A stretch of DNA of 64,000 bases, from the NCBI GenBank assembly GCA_012845835.1, contig JABAKD010000011.1:312501-376500 (forward strand). Direction: 5' to 3'. The first letter of the stretch is position 1. Each line of letters begins with the position of its first letter. A model generated the notes under the pieces. That model ran no database searches and had not been told where the DNA came from. It saw only the letters and a program-made list of their open reading frames with translations. Below, piece by piece: positions 12,301-24,000 of the stretch. The translations under genes and the position numbers were made by a program. This DNA is from Undaria pinnatifida (lineage: Eukaryota > Sar > Phaeophyceae > Laminariales > Alariaceae).

Positions 12301-15300
12301 TGTATGTATGTATGTATGTATGTATGTATGTATGTATGTATGTATGTATGTATGTATGTATGTATGTATGTATGTATGCATGTATGCATGTATGTATGTA
12401 TGTATTTATGTATGTATGTAGTATGTATGTATGTATGTATGTATGTATGTATGTATGCATGCATGCATGTATGTATGTATGTATGTGTGTATGTATGTAT
12501 GTATGTATGTCGCGCACGTGTCGTACAGCTCCTTGCATTGCAGTTATTAGTAGGATTAATAGGAGTAATAGAATATATGTCTCTTACCCAAGCGACCCTG
12601 GCTGCTTGGTGCGACCAATACCGTAATCAAGTCGTTTTTTTATTGAATAGTTTCCCCCCCTTTACTGCCGAAAGTACGGCTGGCCATACTAACAATACTT
12701 CCAAGTAGAACATTAATAGTACGAGTAAGATAGTCACCGACGATACATTGGGAGGGCTCGGTAATACAGTTGTCCCTATACTAGTATTAATAGCAACTCA
12801 CCCAGTAATTGTTGAGAGGGCTCGGCATTGGAGTTGTGTCATAGTACATTACGATGAGTTCTATACTATTGGTAGTAGTGAGTCGCCGACTAGTTGATGA
12901 GAGCTCGGTAATACAGTTGTATAATGCTACGTTACAGTTCGCTCAATGCTCCAATTAAGTCATCGAATACTGGTTGGGGAGGATTTTTGCGAAATTCTGC
13001 GTTTTTGTGCGCTTGATAAATTTTCCTGCTGCGTTTGTGGCTCTCAATGTGTTTTTATCGACGACGACTGCAGTTTCGCCGCCCTGCCATATCGTTGATG
13101 AGTCGCAATATAATATTAACGAGCCTTAGCATAGAGTTGCCAGGTATAGACTGTGGCATCATTGCGCAGAATGATTATGGACCGAAATCGCCCTTGACAA
13201 ATTTTTCATATGTCTTCATATGTCTTCATATGTCTTCATGTGTCTTCATATGTCTTCATATGTCTTCATATGTCTTCATATGTCTTCATATATCTTCATA
13301 TGTCTTCATATATCTTCATATGTCTTCACATATCTTCATATGTCTTCATATGTCTTCATATATCTTCATATGTCTTCATACGTCTTCATATGTCTTCAAT
13401 GACCAAAAACGCGCGACCGGAGTATAATGCAGTTTGCAAAGATGAGCATCTACCCTTACATTGATTGAACTCGCGGCTGACGTATTTGAAATATGTTTCT
13501 AAAATACTGACGAGCCGTAAAGTCCGGCCAACTCGCAGGCCTACCCAAAGGGGTCCTAACCCGCTCATGACGGCTATTACCACTATCCTAACTATCGTAA
13601 CCCTTCCGATTGCGACGTTCCAGATTCACATGAGCTGGCCCTTTCTCGTAAGACCTTCCGACGACCCCGGCACAGTAGGCCTCCTTTCTCTCAGACTGGA
13701 AACCTCGTGGCTAAGCACCCCTGACAGCAACGATGGGAGTGGCAGAGCCGCATCTACTGCCACGTCTCCGTCGTGTGAAGGTTTGAGTAACGGCGAGAGC
13801 GGAGACTGGGGCCAGGCGGGGGGCGGCAGAGAGGGGCCAGTGCAGTGGCACGAGGACAAAGCGGTCGACTTTATTCAGGTGTGCGGACGAAATGGAAGGA
13901 GATGAGAGCGCATCTTTTTGTTTCGTTTGTTTTGTCTGTTTGTTTGCTTGTTTTGTTTGTTTGGTTGTTTGGTTGTTTGGTTGTTTGGTTGTTTGTTTGG
14001 TTGTTTGTTTGTTTATTTGCTTGTTTTGTTTGTTTGCTTGTTTGCATGTTTGCTTGTTTGCTTGTTTGCTTGTTTGTTTGTTTGTTTGTTTTTTTGTTTG
14101 TTTGCTTGTTTGTTTGCTTATTTGTGTGTTTGTTTTCTTGTTCGTCCACGGCCTAACAGTATTAGTACGTGCAGCTCTTATCCGAACTGCTGACAAGCCT
14201 CTTCCCTTTCATCGTGTGCACCGGCTTCCATTTCGTTTTCGCGTCGCAGGACTACGGCGCGTACCTTGAAGCGGACGCGATAGCCGCCGCGGCGTCCTGC
14301 CGTGAGATGGAGTGGGCGCTGCACGAGATACTTTCCCTCGCCGCGCAGTGCGCAGACTATAAAGCTAACGAGAGGTAAGCTTTGGAACGATTGGCATTGT
14401 CTTCCTCTAGACCGTTGTAGAATTGCATGCACGTTTTTCAAGGCAAGTTGCTCAGAATAGCGTGGAATGTTGTTGACGGTGCTATAAAAGGCCTTACACT
14501 AACCAACTCGCTCCCCCCGTGCACCACACGCCTCCCAGGGTTCTGCATCAGCTTCTCCGGGGGGCCCGAACGCCGATGATCTCGCGCTCGCCAATGTTCG
14601 GACCCACACCTCAGAGCCCCAGCACCAGCGGTGTCAGGACCCCCACCACGAGCCCCCTCAGCCCTGCCCTGTCGGCTTACCAGATTTCCGTGGCAGTCGC
14701 GGCTGCTGCAGCCAAGGATGAGCCTTTTCGAGCGCAGGCTTCGGGACCCATGGAGGAGGAAGCTGTGCGGAAAGCGCTGGAATTGCCTCCCGCCGCCTCG
14801 CGCGGCACCGCCACTGCTACTGCTGCCGCTGCTGATGCTGCTGGGGAGAATGCAAGAACGTCGAGGCTAACGCTGGCGGCATTGTCCCATAGAGACGCTG
14901 GGTTTGCAGGTGGAGGTGGAGGCGGAGCGGAGGGGGGGTGGGGAGGAATGCCCCGTGCGAGCCAGGCTCCTGGAAGCGCTCCCCTGTGCCTGCTGCTGAG
15001 CAATTTGGGGGAGCTGTTCCGATGGGATACGGCCGCGGCGGCGGATATGTGTGCGGATGCCTTTCCTGGGGTGCGGCCTTGGTGAGGAAGTTTGCAGTCG
15101 CTGCTGTTGCTGCTGTTGTTGTTGCTGTTGCTGTTGTTATTGTTGTTGCTGCGGCCACGAAGGAGCTGGATGCTACACGGTTGCTGTCATTGCTGTTGTG
15201 TGTTGTTGCTATTGCTGTTGCTGTTGCTGTTGCTGTTGTTGTTGCTGTTGCTGTTGTTATTCCCACATATAATCGTCGCCATTGTCTAGCCTGTAGTCAC

Positions 15301-17444
15301 AGGACGATCCCCAATACCCCTGCAGCCCGGAGAACAATACGTAATTGGCGATCGCATTATCGGTCTTGTTGAGCGTTGGGGAGGGTGTAGTTGTTTCACG
15401 CATGGCCGTAGTCTCTAGGCCTGTTGGACGGGGGGCGGTGGGGGGTTGTTGCTTAATTGGTGCAAGCCTAAGGAGTGGGGTTGACAGATTTTGGGTTGGT
15501 GTGAAGCGTGCCTGGCATTTTCACACTCGATAGACACTATACTTTGTTTCAAGTTGTCTCGCCTTGTTCTGCCTTGTCCTGCCTTACCTTCGCTTGATTT
15601 GCCTTCCCTTGCGTTGCCCCGTCGCATCTTACCTCACGCCGCCCCACCTTACCCGACCCTACTTTACTATCCTCGCCACACCCCACCTCACCCCATCTCG
15701 TTGTATGGGGGCTTGATACGTATGTGCGCTGACTTCCGACTTCATATTTTATCTTTTTCGTTGGCGGGTGTAGGAGTTTCTTTAGTCATCACTTATCGTA
15801 CGTGCACACTTTTTTTTTTCCTGGGGTATTGTTCCATACCAGAGTGACTGGAGCCTGTCTTGTGACCGCGGGCGTGGCTATGCGACTTGATGTGAGAACA
15901 ACAAAAACAACGACAACAACACTCCGCGATCTTTAGGGACTTACACCGTCCCTTGCACCTAGACAAAGCCTGGGCTTACCTTACCTTGCCTTGTCAGTCC
16001 CTACTTTACCCCACCCCACCCCACCTCAAATTTCCCTACATCCCCCACCCCACCTCGCCTTACCTTCATCCACCCCGACCCCATCCGCGGCCCGCAGGAA
16101 CGTACACCGCGCGTTGCACCAAGACAAGGCCTGGACCGTAGCCGAGCCGATGACACCGATGCCGCCGGCGGGGGGCGCCAGACAGCCTGTGGGAGATGAT
16201 GCGGCCACACGTAACGATGCAGCGTTTCAGGCCTACCTCTGGACGATGATCGAGAAGCGCCCGAAGGAATGCCGGAAGGACTGGTGTGTGGTCTCGGTGG
16301 TGTACTTTGTTCGGGGGGGCAGGGGGGGGGAGGGGGGACACTGTGCTGTGCTGTGACGTGATGTATCCTTCTTAGAGCTGTGTAACTGGTCCCGATGTTT
16401 TGTATGTATTGGCCGGTATCGTGCCCTATTCTGATTGGCTTTCAGTCCATGTTTTATCGCTTGTAAAAACGCTGGAATGCATTCTTCGCCCTCATGACAG
16501 GCAGTCGTTCTGTTCTCTATACGATTCTGGATCGGTCCTGGGCTCTTCCGTATGTCCCCATTCGTTCTTCTAGACGATTCTGGGCTGCTCTCCCGTATAT
16601 ACGACATAAACGAATCTTTGTGTATAGTGAACCTGGGCCTGAGCTTCTCTCCCTCCTCTCCCGTATATACATTCGCTCCCTACATTGGTTCAGTCCCCAA
16701 TTCCATCACAGCTGGGCGTTCTTTCTGTCGATCGTCGGGTGAGCTTTCGTCATGTAATATGTCACCTCCATGTTCTGTTTCTGTTTTCTCAACTATCTCG
16801 TTCACTGCTTTTTTGTTTCGGCGATTACTTTCGTTTACTCTTCACCACTCACTACTATTCGCACGATCGAGTACCTTTTTTTTTGCTTTTGGGATTGAGC
16901 TTACACGATTTTGTGCTGTTTCTTCTTTTCGACCTTCTATTAATAGCGCTTGGTTTTATACTGCTGCTGTGATTGTTTTTTCGATTTGCTCGTGCTCCTC
17001 ACCCCGTGCCCTTTTGTCTGGATTTTATGCACACCTTTATTTTGCTGCATGTTTCTGTTTTCCTGCCTTCTCGTGGTCTTTTTGCTGTTTGCGCGAAGCT
17101 AGGAGCGTATCACTCGTGTTCGAGTACGGCATTTATTGCCGCCTTTTCCGAACCCTTGCCACCAGCTGCTTACCATTTCTTTTCATGTTTTTGACATATT
17201 TTCCTTTTGGTGCTGAATATAAATACGACTTGTGCTCTTTTTTTGTCTTGTGCTCTTGTCTTTACTCTATACACCTAAATTTTGCTGCGTGTCACTATTA
17301 CTTCTACTGCTGTACTACTACTGCTACTACTGCTACGAAACTACTACTCCTGCTGCTACTGCTGCTACTCCTACTGCTACTGCTTCTGCTACTGCTACTA
17401 CTCCTATAATACTACTATTACTACTACTATAATACTATTATTAT

Positions 17445-17533
<89 letters not shown>

Positions 17534-17713
17534 CTACTGCTACTACTGCTACTACTGCTACTACTACTACTGCTGCTGCTACTGCTACTACTGCTACTAC
17601 TACTGCTACTGCTGCTACTACTATTACTACTACTACTATAACTGCTGCTACTGCTACTACTACTGCTACTGCTGCTACTGCTACTACTGCTACTACTACT
17701 ACTGCTACTGCTG

Positions 17714-17748
<35 letters not shown>

Positions 17749-17804
17749 GCTGCTACTGCTACTGCTACTGCTGCTACTACTACTACTGCTACTGCTACTA
17801 TTAT

Positions 17805-17835
<31 letters not shown>

Positions 17836-17842
17836 GCTACTG

Positions 17843-17937
<95 letters not shown>

Positions 17938-18021
17938 GCTACTACTACTGCTACTACTACTACTACTGCTACTGCTGCTACTACTATTACTACTACTACT
18001 ACTACTACTACTATAACACTG

Positions 18022-18069
<48 letters not shown>

Positions 18070-21000
18070 TAACTACTGCTACTGCTACTGCTACTACTAC
18101 TACTTCCGCGCACAGATTAATCCCCCCCCCTCCCTCCTTTTCAATCCCCCGCCCCCCCGAGGGGAGTCGCCGACCTTTACAAGGATATCCTTAATGAGGA
18201 CACGCACCCAGTAATACGCGCGATCGGAGTATCACACACAGGTGCAAGGATGAGTTTCGACGAAATCTTCGATCTGACAGCTGGAGTGTATTTTTATTTT
18301 CACATTATATGAAGCCGTGGCAGCTTTTCCGTTGTTGACTAGGCGTTACCTGCTTCAAACGTTTTCTCGTGTTTTTTAATCACATAAAAAACTTGGTTAC
18401 ATACAACAAACACTGCATCACACACTGCGTGTGCTTGCTCTTTGTTCATCAGTGCGTGCATGGGTTTTTTTCGGTCGACGGGTGGGTGGCGTGTTTACTA
18501 TTTATTCAACACTGCGTGTGCTCTTTGTTTTTTTAATGTAGGAATGGGTTCTTCGCGGTAGACGGGTGGATCGCGTGTTTATCATTTACTATCAGGTGGT
18601 GTGCTTTCGGTCGTCCTTGGTAAGGTTTCCTTTGGAAGCGAGTTGTTGGTGGGGCGTTCGAACTGTGCCTTTATGATCCGAGTAATTGGTGTGGTGCCAT
18701 CTCCTTGATATTTTCAATATAATTCCTATGGTAGTGTGTTGCATATCGTTCGGCTCTTACGCGTGGTGGCTGTGCACTGGTGATGTGCGGCAGTGTTGGG
18801 TTCTGCCAGCTTTTGCGGTGGGGTGGTACGCTAGGTATTGTATGTTATTTTGCTCGTACATTACCCTTTCTGGGGTCGGATTGTGTTATTTTGGTGTTCC
18901 TTTTGGTTTCGTATTTTACGACATGCCATTCATCAATATTGAGTACAATATGCCCTTTCGGTTACTTTAACAACGACAATATCAAGTCACAATGCTGCAT
19001 TTTATCATTTACGCAATTCACTGCGCTTTTATATGCCACTGGCGGCCGGAATCAGGGTCTTGGGCTCGCTTCATTGAGCTGGCGGCGTCAGCCGCCGAAA
19101 ACCTCGTACTAATACATACCTTCTGATGATCGAGAAGTGTCCGAAGAAATGCCGGAAAGACCAGTGTGTTGTCGTGGAGAACCCTCGGAGGCGTGTTTTA
19201 TGCCGAGGGAGGCGGGGGTCGGGGACGGTGCGATATCCTGCTCCTTTTTGTAAGGTGTCTACGAGCGCACCACTGGTATACTGGCACCAATGTTTTATGT
19301 ATGGTGGCCAGTGCCGTCTCATATTTGAACTGGTTTTCATTTCCAACACATGTTTTATGGTGATCGAGAAGTGGTGATCGAGAAGCGGTGATCGACAAGT
19401 GGTGATCGACAAGTGGTGATCGAGAAGTGGTGATTGAGAAGTGGTGATTGAGAAGTGGTGATCGAGAAGTGGTGATCGAGAAGTGGTGATCGAGAAGTGG
19501 TGATCGAGAAGCTCCCGAAGGAATGCTGGGAATACCGATGTTGCGGTCGTGCAGAAAACGTCGTCGGCGTGTTTTTTTTGCGTGGGGGGCGGAGTTGGGG
19601 GCGGGGGTGCTCTGCTGTGCTTTTCTCTTCTTAAGGCTGTGTAAAACGCTACCTTTCGCCGTTTCAGCCCCCTCCCTTCTGTCCGCGTTAGGGAAATGAC
19701 CCAGCGGTGCTTGCAGCTGCCGGTGAGGTTTTCGATTGATGATTTGTGCAAACTCTACTCCTCGCTGTGTGGTCACCCCCCTCCCTGTTTTCTCCCTCAG
19801 GAAAATGATCAGGCGTTGCTCACAGCTGTCACTACGTGAGGCTCATCCCTGTTTGTTTTACCCCCTTCTCTCTTCCTCGAAAATGACCCAGCGGTTCTTC
19901 CAACATTACTTTTAATCGTTTATGCGATCGCTACGCCTTCCATGTTTGCTCTCCCCCTCCCTTCTGGTGTTAAGCCGGCGACAATGCATGATACTGATGA
20001 ACGCTCCTCCCACCGCCTCACTAACGGTTCTTAGTAGGATGTAGCTCACCGTCCATGCGACTCGCTAAACACATCACGGCGCTTCGCCCTTGGTGCACCC
20101 GATGTCTGCCTTGTCGGTGAAACCTTAAGTGCTCCGTCCCGACGACGGAGGGATGCGAGCGTCAATGGCTATGCATGGTAACAAGTACACCCCATGCGAG
20201 GGTCTATGGTCTCAAGACTATGGCCGTGCATAATACGATCACGCCAAACCCCCTCCTCCCCCCTCTCTGCCTCAGGAAAATGATCCAGCGGTGCTTACAG
20301 CTTTCGCTAAGGCTGTCAACGCGACTCCGGGCGCTACCCTCCAGCCACGCTTTGCACGGCTTCTGCAAAGCGGCGACTAGAAATTTCAAGTGCCGCCGAC
20401 GCGCTAGCTCTGAAACGCACGAAACAGGTGGGAATGTGGAGGCATTTTCGACGGACAGGGGACGGTCGTTTGTCAGCCCCGGTAATATGAGCCGAGGGCG
20501 ACCTGGTGCTGTCGAGAGCCCAGGTAATAACAGCCGAGGGCGGCATGGAGCTGTTGGGGACGCTCTGACGCCGATACGCTTGGGCGTGGAGGCGGAGGAA
20601 AGCGGTGGAATTGATGGCGGTTCAGGTTTGGCTTTGACGCGGTACTCGGACGTTGTTGAGGAGGTGGTGTCGCTGTGGTGCCGAGACGCGGCGGCTTTCG
20701 ACCTGGAGCCTCTGTGGCTCTTGCCCAAGCTCCGGTCTCACAAGAACTGGTGAGAGGTTGTATAGGTGCTTTTTATAGGGTTATATTTTATGGTGAAACT
20801 TTTCAGTGCTTTGTATAGAGTTATACTTCGTGTATATTAATTTGGCCTTCCGATAGTGTACACCACGAGCTTCAATACCGTTCACTTGAAAAACACATCT
20901 CCAAAAAGAAGCAAAACCCAGGGTATTGTTTTTGTTGTTGTTGCTTGTATTAATCCTCCGTCGGATGGGTAAAAATAAACTTTAGCTCACGACAATTCAT

Positions 21001-24000
21001 TTAGGTGTCATGTGTCAATGTAGCTCGGTTACCCAAAGAACAGTGCTGCCATGGCCTTGCATTTGGGCAATGACGAACTGCTTGGCATTTAGTGAATGCC
21101 GCCCCTGCCAGCCAAGATGCCAGGGCACGGTCAGTCAAGGGAAAACGTCCAGCGGTCAAGGGTTTAAACTGATCGTTCAACACTAAACCAATGGTTTTGC
21201 CGTCAGTCAAGGGCGTCGGTGAAGGGCTGAAAGTGTCGTCCGCATCTTTGACGACCATTAGTGTTTAATAAGTTTGTCCGGCTTCGACGAAATGGTTGAT
21301 TGGCTGGTTGATATGATAGTCCACACTATCTCCTCATTATATGTTCCTTCAGACCAATTTCCCAGGCGGTCAGGCCTATAAATAGGAACCGAAATCGCCC
21401 TTGACAAGACAAAATCCAGGGGATTGGTATATCGTCAATGACTAAAAACGCGCACCCGGAGTATCGCGCAGCTTGCCAAGATGAATATGCACTCTTGAAT
21501 GGATCGAACTCGACACCTCGACACACAGCTGACATATTTCAAGTATTAAAACATATGTGTATATATATTGGTCCTGTCCGTCATAAGTGCCTTGTCCCAA
21601 AAAGTGCCCCCCTTAAGCATAGCGCGCGTCATAAGGCCTTTTGCTAGTGCAAAGATCAAAAGCTACGCTATTGTCGGCTATGTTGTCCCAAAAAGGTGGG
21701 CGCCGTTCTGAAGGGGTTCATGTTAGGTTTGTGGGCAGGGTTAGGGCCCGGGTTTTGGGTCGGGGTGGAAAGTCAAGTAGTTTTTAAACATTTTCGCTTA
21801 TGCTGGGCCAATATTTAATCTGTAGAGCAGTCGTGCTCCGTCCCTCCCCTGGAGGGGTGTGAGGATCTATGGCCTGGTCTATGGCCTGGTCTATGGTCTA
21901 TGGCCTGGTCTGACAGACTGCGGTGAGGCATGGCAACGATTTCACCCCGCCCCGCTCATCTACCATGTCCCTTTGTCAGGGAGGTGGCCTTGCAGATGTG
22001 CGCGGCAGTGGCGTGCTCTTGGGAAGAACAATACCAAGAGCGAGAACGAGAACACGCGACCGGCTCGGCCGCGGGGGGTGCGAGCGGCCTTCACCCTCGC
22101 AGCGCCAACCTAGCCTCGGTTCTTGTGGTGTTTGACACCCTCGCGGACGCGTGCTTCGTGAATTTCAGGGACGGAGACGCCAAAACTTTGGCCGCGGCAC
22201 TAGGTACCATGTGGGCGGCTGATTGGTCCCTCCAGAGGGCAATAAGGCTCCCTCTAGGAGCGTCCCAAAGGTTTTCCACTAGAATAGGAGGGCGGGAACA
22301 GCGGGGAGGCCTGGGGGGGGCGTCAAGTCCTGAGCAGGGACCCACTACAACAGGAGGGCGGGACCAGGGAGAGTTGGGGGGGGGGTCTGGTTCTGAGCGG
22401 GAATCCACTTTAACAGGAGGACGGCAACAGGGAAGGACGGAAGCGGGTTCTGATTCCGAGCAGGGAACGGCGACGGCAGCATCGACATCGGCGGCGACTA
22501 TGTGGGGGGAAGCGCACCCACAAGGAGAGGTAGCGCGACCAGTGAAGAAGCCGGGTGTGACTGGAGGCGTGTTTTTTGGAGCGGACTCCGAGGGTCGGGA
22601 AGACGAGGGAGGTGGCTTTGTTGGGGAGGACGCAGGGGGTGGAGGGGATGGAGAGGGTGGGGAATGGGCAGGGAGGGCTTCGGGTGATGACGGGGGCGGA
22701 CGCTCGTGGATTGAGGAGTCTAAGACGGTGGATGTTGTCCGGGGCTTGACGCAGCGGTGCCAAGGCTCCCTCCGAGGAGCAGATAACGGTAATAGTGGTG
22801 GGGGTGGCGTGGGTTCTGATGGCGTTGATGTGTCGATCGTATCGGATTCGGGAGGAGGTGAGTGGGCGAGCGTGATGTCACCACAGGATCTGGCGGAGGC
22901 GGTGGTGGATGGTGTGGGCCCCGCGGCGGCCGGAGATGTGCTCGCGGCCTGCCCGCAGCTGCTGGATAGCATGAGCCCCGAGGTAAGAGCTCTTGTCGGT
23001 AATGGCGGTGATGTCGGTGATAGTCTTGTCAGCGGGTTACCTGGTGGTTGGATAATACTGTGCAGTTATGGTGTTAAATATGCTTGGTTTTTTATTCATG
23101 TGTAGAACCTCTTATCGCTGGTATCTCCGTAGTCTGGTCATGGCATTGCCTGATATATAGTCGAATAATGTGTTCTTGATAGATTGGTGATTTCTGACTG
23201 TATGGTGATACCAACAACACCTATGTTGAAGGTCCGATAAGTCTGTCAGTTTGCCAAGTATGTCTGGTATTAATAGTCTGGCGATAGGTTAGCATGGTGG
23301 CCCGGCGGTCTGATGATCTGGTTGTGCGACGTGACGTGTGGGTGATAGTTGGAATAGTTGAATCAGCAGCGCTCATCGGGTAACAAGTTAGCGTAAGTCC
23401 GCTGTCTCTAGAAGTGGCCACACCAACGAACAAATACCATCATCCCACGCTGTCATCCGTACGCGAGGAAGTACGCCCAAGGTGCGGAAGTCCGCCTCAC
23501 AAGTGGTTCTTAGTAATGTGCAGCTCGCCCTTCATGCAATTCGCGGAACACATCACGGCGCTTCGCGCTTGGTGCACGCGATGTCTTGCCTGGTCGGTGA
23601 ACACCCGGCGTGCTCCGTCCCGGCATTGTACGGATGCTAGGGCCTATGGTGGTACGACTACGGTCACGTGTAAACTGAGTACACCCAGTAACCCCCCCCC
23701 CTTGAAATATATATATATATAATAGTTGGCCTCGGTTGGCGCCGACGCTGTAAAATATTATGTGTATAATGGGGTTGGCGTTGGTTGGCAACGACGCTGC
23801 AACACATGCCAATCACTGCATGAGCTAGACAACCAGGGTACCGTTTTTTTTTCTTTTTGGCGTATCACCAGGATGGTTATCGAGTTAGATCATATTGTGT
23901 TTGTTGGAGAACTCTATCTCCGCACAAGGGGAATGGTCGCATCACTTAGTGTGAATACGGTAAGGCACCCACGAGGAAGTTACATGTTAATACCCATTGC

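Larger units (their letters stand above)
16284..20275 (+). other. Gene A intron 12, 4.0 kb, with (ACT)n array and duplicated splice edges
   Basis: The intron holds the 17290-18110 (ACT)n-type array, a copy of interspersed family 2 (18160-18310), two degenerate copies of the exon 12 end, three of the exon 13 start, and a family 1 copy just before the acceptor ctgcctcag. 18310-19120 shows no recognisable feature. Confidence 0.75.

Noticed and set aside
12028-12708. Met-Tyr-Val-Cys and His-Thr-Tyr-Ile repeat proteins
   Set aside because: Translations of (TATG)n.
22091-22972. 293-codon minus-strand frame
   Set aside because: It is the antisense shadow of gene A exon 14, which has matching splice phases and sensible composition.
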